A DNA stretch of 15,130 bases from Parcubacteria group bacterium Athens0416_74 (GCA_007375785.1 VMEY01000004.1:1-15130); one strand, 5' to 3'. Counted from the stretch's first letter, positions 5,260 to 11,069 are shown. Numbers and translations are program-made. Notes: generated from the sequence alone by a model not told the origin.

Positions 5260-5769
5260 TCAGGTCGCGAGTGCGCGGTCGATGACCTCAGTTGCCAGAC
5301 GAAGATTGCGCGTCATCACACTGCGGAAGGTGAGGCCCCGCAGGTGCGGGTTTGGCGTGTCGAGCCATCGCGTTTCATCGTAGGCATCGAAGTTGAAGTG
5401 CAGGTTCAACTTGCGCTTGATGCCGATAATCTGCCGTGCGCGCTCGTAGATGTCGTGGGCACCATCCTCCGCGAGAGAGCGCGCCACATCGACGGATTCG
5501 TAGACGGGCTCGGAGTAGCAGAACTCGAAGAATTCCTTCGACTTCACATCGTCGGCGACCGCGACCGCGAACGTGCTCGGGTCGAGTCCGAGGAGCTGGA
5601 GCACTTCGCGTTCGTTGAATCGGTACTTCTGACCAATCCTGCCGGCGAGATGCACGATATTAGTCGTCGGCGGTACGAACGGTGTCGCGGGCGCGGCCAC
5701 GGCTACTGCCGGCGCTACCGCAAGGGCAACGGCGGAAGCTCCCGAAATCAAAAGTTGTCGTCGGTTCAT
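5260..5769 (-). CDS. Exported hypothetical protein with Tat-like signal
   Basis: The 169-aa product starts MNRRQLLISG, followed by a hydrophobic Ala/Val stretch ending AVAVAAP. This twin-arginine plus hydrophobic core plus A-x-A pattern predicts export, possibly through Tat, with cleavage near residues 25-27. The mature part has no recognised domain. It includes NIVHLAGRIGQKYRFNEREV, a Ser/Glu-rich middle and LRGLTFRSVMTRNLRLATEV near the end, and looks mostly helical. GGAG at 5781-5778 sits eight bases from ATG 5769, so this start is preferred over the in-frame GTG 5778 and ATG 5775. Hairpin copy 3 closes the gene. It diverges from the + strand unit at 5950. Confidence 0.8.
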   Translation of the reverse strand: MNRRQLLISGASAVALAVAPAVAVAAPATPFVPPTTNIVHLAGRIGQKYRFNEREVLQLLGLDPSTFAVAVADDVKSKEFFEFCYSEPVYESVDVARSLAEDGAHDIYERARQIIGIKRKLNLHFNFDAYDETRWLDTPNPHLRGLTFRSVMTRNLRLATEVIDRALAT

Positions 5770-5804
5770 CTTCATCACTCCTATCTCTGCGATACGGCCC
5801 TACC

Positions 5805-5849
5805 GTAGCGCTCTGTCCGCTACACTACATGAACGCGAGCCCAACGCAA
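5805..5849 (-). promoter_or_regulatory. Candidate promoter and operator of the exported-protein gene
   Basis: On the minus strand, TTGCGT (5849-5844), a 16-bp spacer and TAGTGT (5827-5822) form a weak promoter. Immediately downstream, GTAGCG (5805-5810) and CGCTAC (5818-5823) form a perfect 6-bp inverted repeat overlapping the expected start, in an operator-like position. Both calls are tentative. Confidence 0.35.
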
Positions 5850-5874
5850 TTCTTGGGGTGGGTTTGGGAGCCGT

Positions 5875-5903
5875 TTGACCTTTCTCCTGGGATAAGGAAA
5901 GAT
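5875..5903 (+). promoter_or_regulatory. Cassette promoter copy C
   Basis: TTGACC (5875-5880), 17 bases and AAAGAT (5898-5903) match copies A and B. The spacer inverted repeat CTTTCT/GGAAAG (5880-5885 and 5896-5901) is kept. Unlike A and B, no 32-bp palindrome precedes it. The upstream sequence is G-rich (TTGGGGTGGGTTTGGGAG), so any regulator binding the palindrome would not act here. Confidence 0.5.
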
Positions 5904-5949
5904 GCTCGCGGAGCATGACTCCGGGGCGAAAACAGGAGAAAGATTCCCC
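5902..5949 (+). promoter_or_regulatory. Candidate RNA switch leader, copy C
   Basis: CGGAG (5909-5913) can pair with CTCCG (5919-5923), and CTCC can alternatively pair with the ribosome binding site GGAG (5935-5938). GGGG (5923-5926) can pair with CCCC (5946-5949) directly before the ATG, which together with CTCC-GGAG would make an H-type pseudoknot. ATGCTC/GAGCAT (5902-5907, 5911-5916) is a further exclusive hairpin. The same elements recur in order at 6608-6646 although the intervening bases differ. Confidence 0.45.
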
Positions 5950-6186
5950 ATGGCGTTCAAAACGTGCGGAATACGGAATTTCATCGCAGACGAGGGCTAC
6001 CCGGCGGCGGATGTTACCGCCATCATGGAGCGCGCGAAGGCGGCGGCCAAGGAATTCATGGCCGGCGGGAGCGGCTTCGACGAAGAAGTCTTCTCCGGCG
6101 GCAAAATCGAGCACGTGCTCGGTAGCGAGGACCGGGTGAAGACCTACATGGAAAAGCGTGAGACGAATCTCGCGCGATACACCTGA
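5950..6186 (+). CDS. Hypothetical 78-aa protein
   Basis: A small soluble protein of unknown function. It starts MAFKTCGIRNFIADEGYPAA, continues with an Ala-rich helix (ADVTAIMERAKAAAKEFMAG), and ends in a charged helical segment (LGSEDRVKTYMEKRETNLAR). An in-frame ATG at 5902 exists but lies in the conserved leader hairpin. The equivalent downstream ATG at 6647 is the only sensible start in the sister cassette, so ATG 5950 is chosen here too. Ribosome binding site GGAG lies 11 bases upstream and may be masked by the leader. The next gene begins 12 bases after the stop, so the two are co-transcribed. Confidence 0.72.
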   Translation: MAFKTCGIRNFIADEGYPAADVTAIMERAKAAAKEFMAGGSGFDEEVFSGGKIEHVLGSEDRVKTYMEKRETNLARYT

Positions 6187-6198
6187 TCGGGGGACACG

Positions 6199-6426
6199 AT
6201 GGCACCAATTTTTCGTTCTCGTCTGCAGAATCCCAAGGCATGGTCGCACTGGCTCGCATGGCATCCCGTCTGGACCGTGAAATACGAGGGAAGTCGGCAC
6301 CCTGGTCGTTGGCACCTGGCGTGGATGCGCGAAGTCTTGTGTCGCCGAAAGCGACACGTGCGCTTCGGGCGATTCGCGTGGTCATTCTGGGAATACCAGA
6401 TTGGCATGCCGGTCGGCGGTACCTGA
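6199..6426 (+). CDS. Hypothetical 75-aa Trp- and Arg-rich protein
   Basis: The gene begins 12 bases after the 78-aa gene, with GGGGGA about five bases before the ATG, so it is probably the second cistron of the same unit. The product is very basic and carries eight tryptophans (for example KAWSHWLAWHPVW, GRWHLAW, FAWSFWEY), one His-containing WH pair and a single Cys. No family is recognised. Such composition could suit a nucleic-acid- or membrane-associated peptide, but that is a guess. The sequence ACCTGATCGG spans the end of both this gene and the preceding one. A strong terminator follows at 6458. Overlapping ORFs in other frames weaken the call a little. Confidence 0.62.
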   Translation: MAPIFRSRLQNPKAWSHWLAWHPVWTVKYEGSRHPGRWHLAWMREVLCRRKRHVRFGRFAWSFWEYQIGMPVGGT

Positions 6427-6457
6427 TCGGCACTGTCCATTGGAGATACAACACAAG

Positions 6458-6487
6458 CGGCCGCGCTCGCGCGGCCGTTTTGCTTTT
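6458..6487 (+). terminator. Terminator of the 5950-6426 two-gene unit
   Basis: CGGCCGCG and CGCGGCCG pair perfectly around CTCG and are followed by TTTTGCTTTT. It is a near twin of the terminator at 5130-5153. Confidence 0.92.
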
Positions 6488-6531
6488 AAGGAGAATTGAG
6501 TAATTGCAAAGGACGATTCTCTGCGGGTGGC

Positions 6532-6563
6532 ACATACTCATATACTTGGGTATGTGAGTATGT
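6532..6563. repeat. 32-bp palindrome, copy 2 (operator-like)
   Basis: This element is identical over all 32 bases to 4581-4612, with the same 14-bp arms and TTGG loop. It again lies 10 bases before a TTGACC box. The bases just after it read TTGGTGCCG here and TTGGCACCG in copy 1. Confidence 0.85.
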
Positions 6564-6573
6564 TTGGTGCCGT

Positions 6574-6602
6574 TTGACCTTTCCTTCGGAGTAGGGAAAG
6601 AT
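6574..6602 (+). promoter_or_regulatory. Cassette promoter copy B
   Basis: TTGACC (6574-6579), 17 bases and AAAGAT (6597-6602). The spacer differs from A and C, yet its inverted repeat is preserved as CTTTCC with GGAAAG (6579-6584 and 6595-6600). The C-G pair here replaces a T.G pair in A and C, which hints at structure, either DNA dyad or RNA stem. Confidence 0.5.
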
Positions 6603-6607
6603 ACTCG

Positions 6608-6646
6608 CGGAGCATGACTCCGGGATACGGATGGAGAAGAAACCCC
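6608..6646 (+). promoter_or_regulatory. Candidate RNA switch leader, copy B
   Basis: CGGAG (6608-6612), CTCCG (6618-6622), GGG (6622-6624), ribosome binding site GGAG (6633-6636) and CCCC (6643-6646) occur in the same order and near-identical spacing as in the leader before 5950. CTCCG can pair either with CGGAG, freeing the ribosome binding site, or with GGAG, masking it. Confidence 0.45.
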
Positions 6647-6970
6647 ATGATTACTTCCAGACTCGTCGACGGACCTACCGCCGCACAGGTGAGCATTGCC
6701 CTCGCAAGCCTGATTCTCTCGGCCAACCGTGAGCCTGAGCGGCTCACGTTTCTCGTGGATGAAGGGCCGGAAGGGCAGCCGAATCCGGTCGAGCGCGAAT
6801 TCGCAATCTGCGGGTTCCACAGCTACGGCGGCGGCGATTCTCCGATTGCGCTGCTCCTGCCCATCACCGGGCCGGGTGCGCCGGAGAAGCCGACCAAAAT
6901 AATCTTCTATCCCACTGCGCCGAGGGGTCACATTGGTCACCTGGAGGTGACCGAAGAAGACGAGCAGTGA
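6647..6970 (+). CDS. Hypothetical 107-aa protein
   Basis: No family is recognised. From ATG 6647 the product reads MITSRLVDGPTAAQVSIALA, then LILSANREPERLTFLVDEGP, a Gly-rich FHSYGGGDSPIALLLPITGP and an acidic end (LEVTEEDEQ). Alternating short hydrophobic stretches suggest a small soluble alpha/beta protein. There is no signal peptide and one Cys. The in-frame ATG at 6614 falls inside the conserved leader and is rejected, because in the sister leader the matching ATG (5915) is out of frame with its gene. GGAG lies 10 bases before the chosen start. The gene stands alone between cassette promoter B and a bidirectional terminator. Confidence 0.75.
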   Translation: MITSRLVDGPTAAQVSIALASLILSANREPERLTFLVDEGPEGQPNPVEREFAICGFHSYGGGDSPIALLLPITGPGAPEKPTKIIFYPTAPRGHIGHLEVTEEDEQ

Positions 6971-7000
6971 TGCCGGGCGCACATTCGGCGGCTCGCGAGT

Positions 7001-7050
7001 ACAAAAAGAGGCCGTTCCGACATCGCGTCGGGCGGCCTTCTCCCTTTTGT
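7001..7050. terminator. Terminator between convergent genes
   Basis: AGGCCG-TT-CCGAC (7009-7021) pairs with GTCGG-G-CGGCCT (7027-7038) around ATCGC. The stem is flanked by ACAAAAA on the left and TTTTGT on the right, so it could stop transcription from either side. It most directly serves the gene ending at 6970. Confidence 0.85.
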
Positions 7051-7069
7051 ATATGCGGATGTCTGGCTA

Positions 7070-7102
7070 GAGCAAAAAGAATACCCCGGCGCGAAGCCGG
7101 GG
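7070..7102 (-). terminator. Terminator of the 122-aa minus-strand gene
   Basis: On the minus strand CCCCGGC and GCCGGGG (7084-7090, 7096-7102) form a 7-bp stem around TTCGC, followed by TATTCTTTTTGC. It lies 24 bases after the stop codon at 7127. Confidence 0.85.
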
Positions 7103-7126
7103 CGACACTGCGATTTGCAGCGCGAG

Positions 7127-7495
7127 TCAGTGCGCGGCGTCAGTAATGCCGTGTACCAGGCGATTCCACTCTCGAGAGCCGAAACGCATGTATGGCATCG
7201 CACCGATTGCAGTGAGAATCGTGGATATTTCAGTCGCTCGCACCCACGCCAACAGAAAGTCGAAGGGTTCTGGGTTTGTTCGCAGTTTGGGAAGCATGCG
7301 CTCTACTTGCCTCATCTTCCAGATCGTATGCGAGAAGAGCTGTGAGCTTGTCCGCAAAGCCGTCCCGTTTTCGAGTTCTTGTGAAAGGGCGGGAATGCCA
7401 TGTTCCCGGCCGTAGGTTTCGATTGCGGTCTGACATTCTGTAAACGCCACCATAAATGATTCGAGCTCAAGCGCATTCTCTTCGTCCCGATTCAT
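7127..7495 (-). CDS. Hypothetical 122-aa helical protein
   Basis: No family is recognised. The product is predicted to be largely helical and soluble: MNRDEENALELESFMVAFTE, then ETYGREHGIPALSQELENG, a central basic helix (SHTIWKMRQVERMLPKLRTN) and FDFLLAWVRATEISTILTAI near the C-terminus. It has a single Cys. GGAG sits six bases before ATG 7495, a good ribosome binding site that supports the start. No convincing promoter was found upstream, although a TTGACT lies about 75 bases before the gene. The gene is a separate minus-strand unit closed by its own terminator. Confidence 0.76.
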   Translation of the reverse strand: MNRDEENALELESFMVAFTECQTAIETYGREHGIPALSQELENGTALRTSSQLFSHTIWKMRQVERMLPKLRTNPEPFDFLLAWVRATEISTILTAIGAMPYMRFGSREWNRLVHGITDAAH

Positions 7496-7595
7496 GTCGA
7501 ACTCCGTAATCTGTGACCGATGCGTCGCTATCTCAAGCGTGCCAATAGACTATTCACGAGTCAAGCGCAAAAAAGCTCGGTGATGGTATCCTTGC

Positions 7596-7648
7596 GGCAT
7601 GCAATATCCTAAAGGATTTGAGGATATTACATGCCTCGTCTGACGAGG
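7596..7648. repeat. Two back-to-back inverted repeats upstream of 7746
   Basis: The first repeat has 15-bp arms (7596-7610 and 7621-7635, GGCATGCAATATCCT and AGGATATTACATGCC) with one mismatch and a 10-base loop. The second, CCTCGTC-T-GACGAGG (7634-7648), is a perfect 7-bp inverted repeat that begins where the first ends. They lie 37-89 bases ahead of a near-consensus promoter. A regulator-binding role is inferred by analogy with the palindromes at 4581 and 6532, although the sequence differs. Confidence 0.7.
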
Positions 7649-7684
7649 GTGAAAACAGGTCTCAATATGGCAACCGGAGTTTTG

Positions 7685-7713
7685 TTGACAAAGCTTCGGG
7701 CAATCCGTATATT
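7685..7713 (+). promoter_or_regulatory. Near-consensus promoter of the 87-aa gene
   Basis: TTGACA (7685-7690, perfect -35), a 17-bp spacer and TATATT (7708-7713, five of six). This is the strongest promoter seen in the window. Transcription should begin near 7720, within or just before a small leader hairpin GCGGC/GCCGC (about 7718-7732). Confidence 0.85.
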
Positions 7714-7745
7714 CATCGCGGCATTCAGCCGCAAGGAATAGAGAG

Positions 7746-8009
7746 ATGACTGACTTTCCGTTCGGAATCAATCCGGGGCTCCCTCTCCCGGGCAATCTCG
7801 CACGTGCGAGCGTCGAAATCGAGGGAGTGGGCGACATGAGTTTCACGGACCCTCAGGAATCGGTCGGCGGGCTCGTAGCACAGGTGCTCGTGATGAGCAC
7901 GGGTGAATCTCGTATCGGCGGCCTGGACTTCTTCACGGTCACCGCGTGGGACGCCGAGGCGTGCCACCTCACCGTCAAGCTGAACGACGCCGAGGTACGC
8001 GCCGCGTGA
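7746..8009 (+). CDS. Hypothetical 87-aa protein
   Basis: A small protein of unknown function behind the best promoter in the window. It opens MTDFPFGINPGLPLPGNLAR and then alternates beta-like stretches (ASVEIEGVGDMSFTD, GLVAQVLVMSTG, DFFTVTAWDAE, HLTVKLNDAEV), which suggests a small all-beta fold. One Cys is present and no signal or membrane segment is seen. A modest ribosome binding site (AAGGAATAGAGAG) precedes the ATG. The unit ends in a strong hairpin at 8036. High expression is suggested by the promoter, but the cellular role cannot be inferred. Confidence 0.75.
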   Translation: MTDFPFGINPGLPLPGNLARASVEIEGVGDMSFTDPQESVGGLVAQVLVMSTGESRIGGLDFFTVTAWDAEACHLTVKLNDAEVRAA

Positions 8010-8035
8010 AGTGGGAATGCGCATGCACATGCGCG

Positions 8036-8070
8036 AAGACCGGAGCTGCGCTCCGGTCTTTTGATTTTGT
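8036..8070 (+). terminator. Terminator of the 87-aa gene
   Basis: AAGACCGGAGC and GCTCCGGTCTT form a perfect 11-bp stem around TGC, followed by TTGATTTTGT. The TTTTGATTT-type tail is the same as at the terminators near 3392, 4014, 5209 and 11469. Confidence 0.93.
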
Positions 8071-8338
8071 ACCTCTGAGAAATGAATCGGGGCAATGTGC
8101 GGCAAAAGCACGGTCGTTTTTGTTTTTTCGGATCAGGAGCGGTTTTGCTCACCTTCGCCTACTGGCTCGTGACGCGGGCAAAAAATGGAGAGTCGGATTG
8201 ACTTTGTGAGCGAGAGATGGCTGTATTGCGGCAGCAGTTCTCTTACAGACGGACTGCAAGGGCGCGTTTCCCCGTGCAAAGCCAAAGAAACGCCTTTCAG
8301 CAACCCCAACCCTTTCTATCAGAAAGAGGAGATGCTAG
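8071..8338 (+). other. Gene-free leader region before the 256-aa gene
   Basis: This is most of the 329-base gap between 8009 and 8339. It holds a candidate promoter, TTGACT (8198-8203), 18 bases, TGTATT (8222-8227), which would give a leader of roughly 105 bases. In that leader GCGTTTC (8264-8270) can pair with GAAACGC (8287-8293), and CTTTC/GAAAG (8312-8316, 8322-8326) forms a hairpin directly before the AGGAG ribosome binding site. No coding potential is evident. T-runs at 8118-8128 could be a poor secondary termination signal. Confidence 0.45.
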
Positions 8339-9109
8339 ATGAGCGTTACACTCGATACCACCAAGTTGCCAGAGAAGCCGGGTATGCAAAAAGCGACGTG
8401 GGGCCGCTCGGGCCGCTCGTTCGGCACCTACTATGTGGCCGCTCGCTCGAAGCCCAGCCTCAATTTGGAGAAAATGCATCCGGAAGTCGTGCGCATGATC
8501 ATGAGGGAACGGCCGTCGGTGGAAATGCCCCCAAGCGGGAGCATCGACACCTCCTGGCATGGTACCGATTGGGATGAGGGTGCGTACGTCTCGTTCTCTT
8601 TTGTCGTGCCGCATGAGATTGACGCTTTCTCGGAAAGTCATCGGCAACTTCCCGAAGAAGTGGGACACTGCGTGTCAGCGCACTTGCAGCTCGGCGAGCA
8701 CTTCGGGTACATGAACTTTCGCAACTTCGAACGCGGCAAGTCGCTCAAGTTTTTGCCGTTCCTCATCACTCCCAAAGATTACCGATTCTTCGTGTACCAC
8801 CCCACACCGGAATCGGTACAGCGCGGCGCCGTCGTGTTTCGGGAAGTGCTCGAGCGGGTCAAGGAATTTGAGCCTCGGCTCTCTCAATTCCTGAGAATGG
8901 CCTACGCGCGCGTGAGACTGAACGAGGTCGGCGGGAACCTCCCGGAAGTGTGGGCGGCGGAGAACACGCTCAAGGAGCGCATGATGCAAGAGTTCCAGCT
9001 CGCGAGGGCGCTCGCCTTCGTCTACAAGGACCTGCCCGGTCCGCAAGATGCCGTCAGCTTCTCCTACGAGATGAACGCAATGTATGGCCCGGAAGAGTCC
9101 GGGTCGTAG
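8339..9109 (+). CDS. Hypothetical 256-aa protein
   Basis: This is the largest cassette gene and its family is not recognised. AGGAG lies seven bases before ATG 8339 and fixes the start. The soluble product has an N-terminal region with several aromatic and charged motifs (SFGTYYVAARSKP, HPEVVRMIMRERP, SIDTSWHGTDWDEG at about 68-81). A middle section follows with two His residues near a Cys (GHCVSAHLQLGEHFG, about 109-123), then a helical C-terminal half (VVFREVLERVKEFEPRLSQF onward). The His/Cys cluster could bind a metal, but no known motif is matched. It is transcribed alone with its own promoter region and terminator. Confidence 0.82.
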   Translation: MSVTLDTTKLPEKPGMQKATWGRSGRSFGTYYVAARSKPSLNLEKMHPEVVRMIMRERPSVEMPPSGSIDTSWHGTDWDEGAYVSFSFVVPHEIDAFSESHRQLPEEVGHCVSAHLQLGEHFGYMNFRNFERGKSLKFLPFLITPKDYRFFVYHPTPESVQRGAVVFREVLERVKEFEPRLSQFLRMAYARVRLNEVGGNLPEVWAAENTLKERMMQEFQLARALAFVYKDLPGPQDAVSFSYEMNAMYGPEESGS

Positions 9110-9112
9110 CTC

Positions 9113-9163
9113 CGAGACTGCGAAGTCTCACAGGCCGCCGGGATTCATGCCCGGCGGCCTTTT
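9113..9163 (+). terminator. Tandem hairpin terminator
   Basis: A small hairpin, GAGACT-GCGA-AGTCTC (9113-9128), is followed by a strong one, AGGCCGCCGGG with CCCGGCGGCCT around ATTCATG (9132-9160), and TTTTC. A run of eight T follows further on at about 9173-9180. It ends the last cassette and marks the right edge of the cassette region. Confidence 0.9.
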
Positions 9164-9188
9164 CTTGTGCGGTTTTTTTTCGTTGCGT

Positions 9189-9527
9189 CTAATAGTCTTT
9201 CCCGTTTGCTTTTTCAATAGTGAGCGAAGAAGTGTCTACGTCATCGAGGCAGCGCACGTTGATAGCCATTTTGGGGTAGGAGTCGTTGTCGGCAAAAGAT
9301 TGCACGCCGCATGTTTTGCAAAAGAGATGGTGTATCGTCTTTTTGTTGAAGCGGTACTCTGAGAGATTGTCCTTGCCCGAGAGGAGTGTGAACTTGTCTT
9401 TGTCAGCGAAGTGGAGGAGTAAGCCCTTCTTGTGGCAGTGGGAGCAATTGCACTCAATGACCTTGTCGATGTCCGTCTCGACTTCGTAGCGTACCGCCCC
9501 GCAGTGGCATCCTCCCGTATGTTTCAT
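9189..9527 (-). CDS. GFA/CENP-V family zinc-binding protein
   Basis: The family (Pfam GFA) is named after glutathione-dependent formaldehyde-activating enzyme, but most members have no demonstrated activity. The 112-aa product is the usual size. All seven expected zinc-ligand cysteines are present: C7 and C9 (GGCHCGAVRYEV), C26, C28 and C31 (ECNCSHCHKKG), and C70 and C73 (FCKTCGVQSF). It should be a cytoplasmic beta-rich protein binding two zinc ions. The gene is divergent from the ABC-F gene 65 bases away. TACAAT lies seven bases before the ATG, so the message is probably leaderless, unlike the cassette genes to its left. Confidence 0.93.
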   Translation of the reverse strand: MKHTGGCHCGAVRYEVETDIDKVIECNCSHCHKKGLLLHFADKDKFTLLSGKDNLSEYRFNKKTIHHLFCKTCGVQSFADNDSYPKMAINVRCLDDVDTSSLTIEKANGKDY

Positions 9528-9534
9528 GCGAGTG

Positions 9535-9540
9535 ATTGTA
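9535..9540 (-). promoter_or_regulatory. -10 box of the GFA gene (leaderless)
   Basis: On the minus strand TACAAT (five of six consensus bases) ends seven bases before ATG 9527, with no Shine-Dalgarno between. The -35 region (TAGAAA at 17 bp) is weak. Transcription would begin at or next to the start codon. Confidence 0.55.
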
Positions 9541-9592
9541 CCAGAATGACGATGGGCTTTCTATTTCCGCTTAAATACTGTACGTTCTTGTG

Positions 9593-11041
9593 ATGCCAGG
9601 TAAAGAAACAGTTGTCCGATTCGAAGATGTCACTTTCGAGCATGGGCCCAAAAGGCCCATTCTTGATGAGGTGAGCTTCGGAGTGAAAGAAGGTGCCAAG
9701 CTCACGCTCATGGGCCAAAACGGTGCGGGCAAAAGCACCATCTTTGGTCTCATCACGAAGCACCTACATCCGGAAGAGGGGGTCATCCATGTCTCGCACG
9801 GACTTTCGATAGCTACATCACGGCAGGTGATTCCCCGTGCGGAGCTGACTCTTACGGTGCGAGAATTCTTTGAGAAGATGTTTCCGAAGAAAATATATGA
9901 CATCGACCCGCGCATCGACAAAGTGCTCGAGGTGGTACATCTCCACGCTCCCAAAGAGCGTACGGTAGGCTCTTTTTCCGGTGGGCAGCAGGCGCGGCTC
10001 CTGCTTGCCTCTGCACTCATCCAAGAGCCCGACCTTCTCCTCCTCGACGAGCCGACCAACAATCTCGATAAAGAGGGAATCGCGCACCTGACTGATTTCC
10101 TTGTGAAGTACGACAAGACCGTCATCGTGATTTCGCATGATGCAGATTTCCTCAACGCGTTTACGCACGGGGTCCTCTACCTCGATGTGTTCACGCGCAA
10201 AGTAGAGCAGTACGTGGGCAACTACTTCGATGTGATGGATCAAATAGCCGACCGCATCGAAAAGGAAAACATGAAGAACGCGCAGTTGGCAAAGACGATT
10301 ATTGAGAACAAGGAAAAGGCCAACTTCTTTGCGCACAAAGGCGGACAGATGCGCCTTGTCGCCAAGCGCATGCGCGCAAAGGCCGAGGAAGCGGAGGAAA
10401 ATATGGTGGATGTGCGCAAAGAAGACAAGACGATAAAAGATTTCAAGATACCGGTGCAAGAGGGCCTCTCGGGAGAGCTCATATCCATCACGTCGTTCAA
10501 AGTGATTCGAGACCATAAGCCGCACATCAAAAAGAAATCAGTCGCTCTGAGGAAAAATCAGCACCTCTTGCTCTCCGGTCCCAACGGCATTGGCAAATCG
10601 ACACTGCTCGAGTCTCTCGCGAGTGGCACAGCGGAAGGCTCGGTCATCGCACCGGGCGTCAAAGTGGGGTACTACCGCCAAGATTTCTCGAACCTCGATT
10701 TCGATGCGACGGTGCACGACATCCTCTGGCACACGATGCCCAAGGGCTATGAGGAAGAGCTTCGTGCTACCGCGGCAAGCTTTTTGCTTACCGGCGACCT
10801 CGTCCACACCAAAATAGGTCACCTCTCGGAGGGGCAGAAGGGACTCGTCGCGTTTGCGCGCCTCGTGCTTTTGAAACCCGGCCTCCTCATCCTCGACGAG
10901 CCGACCAACCACATCAACTTCCGCCATCTTCCCGTCATAGCGAAAGCGCTTGATGCGTACGAAGGCGCCATGATACTGGTCTCGCACGTGCCGGAATTCG
11001 TCTCTCAAATCCGTATCGACGACAAGCTCGAGCTTTCATAG
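9593..11041 (+). CDS. ABC-F family ribosome-associated ATPase
   Basis: ABC-F proteins are soluble twin-ATPase factors that act at the ribosomal E site, clearing stalled complexes or protecting against antibiotics. The 482-aa product has two nucleotide-binding domains. NBD1 has Walker A GQNGAGKST (41-49), signature SGGQQ (129-133), Walker B LLLLDEP (148-154) and H-loop SHD. NBD2 has Walker A GPNGIGKST (329-337), signature LSEGQKG (411-417), Walker B LLILDEP (431-437) and H-loop SHV. The linker at about 210-290 is Lys/Glu-rich and helical, as expected of the tRNA-contacting motif. It is shorter than many ABC-F proteins (530-640 aa), and both signatures lack the usual LSGGE glutamate. Subfamily cannot be named. 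ATG 9593 is preferred over GTG 9590, and no Shine-Dalgarno is seen. It lies just upstream of rpsJ. Confidence 0.95.
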   Translation: MPGKETVVRFEDVTFEHGPKRPILDEVSFGVKEGAKLTLMGQNGAGKSTIFGLITKHLHPEEGVIHVSHGLSIATSRQVIPRAELTLTVREFFEKMFPKKIYDIDPRIDKVLEVVHLHAPKERTVGSFSGGQQARLLLASALIQEPDLLLLDEPTNNLDKEGIAHLTDFLVKYDKTVIVISHDADFLNAFTHGVLYLDVFTRKVEQYVGNYFDVMDQIADRIEKENMKNAQLAKTIIENKEKANFFAHKGGQMRLVAKRMRAKAEEAEENMVDVRKEDKTIKDFKIPVQEGLSGELISITSFKVIRDHKPHIKKKSVALRKNQHLLLSGPNGIGKSTLLESLASGTAEGSVIAPGVKVGYYRQDFSNLDFDATVHDILWHTMPKGYEEELRATAASFLLTGDLVHTKIGHLSEGQKGLVAFARLVLLKPGLLILDEPTNHINFRHLPVIAKALDAYEGAMILVSHVPEFVSQIRIDDKLELS

Positions 11042-11069
11042 GCAAAAGGGCGGGGATGTTGCCTTTTTT
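11040..11069 (+). terminator. Terminator of the ABC-F gene
   Basis: AGGCAA (11040-11045) and TTGCCT (11059-11064) form a 6-bp stem followed by TTTTT. The stem is short with a 13-base loop, so termination may be partial. Its right arm doubles as the -35 box of rpsJ. Confidence 0.6.

Noticed and set aside
5902..5949. Upstream in-frame ATG (5902) as start of the 78-aa gene, and ATG 6614 for the 107-aa gene
   Set aside because: Both lie in the conserved leader. The homologous ATG at 5915 is out of frame with its gene, so the leader is conserved as RNA or DNA and not as protein.
6495..6593. Short leader peptide read through the 32-bp palindrome (TYSYTWVCEYVW)
   Set aside because: Both palindrome copies can be read this way only because the DNA is identical. 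There is no start with ribosome binding site in copy 1 and none at all in promoter copy C.
6056..6982. 308-codon minus-strand ORF
   Set aside because: It is antisense to three + strand genes with good start signals and crosses the terminator at 6458 and the palindrome at 6532. Its composition is typical of a GC-rich shadow frame.
3376..9170. Integron with attC sites
   Set aside because: Genes point both ways, no integrase is present, and the hairpins lack attC core sites. Each one fits a terminator with a T-rich tail.
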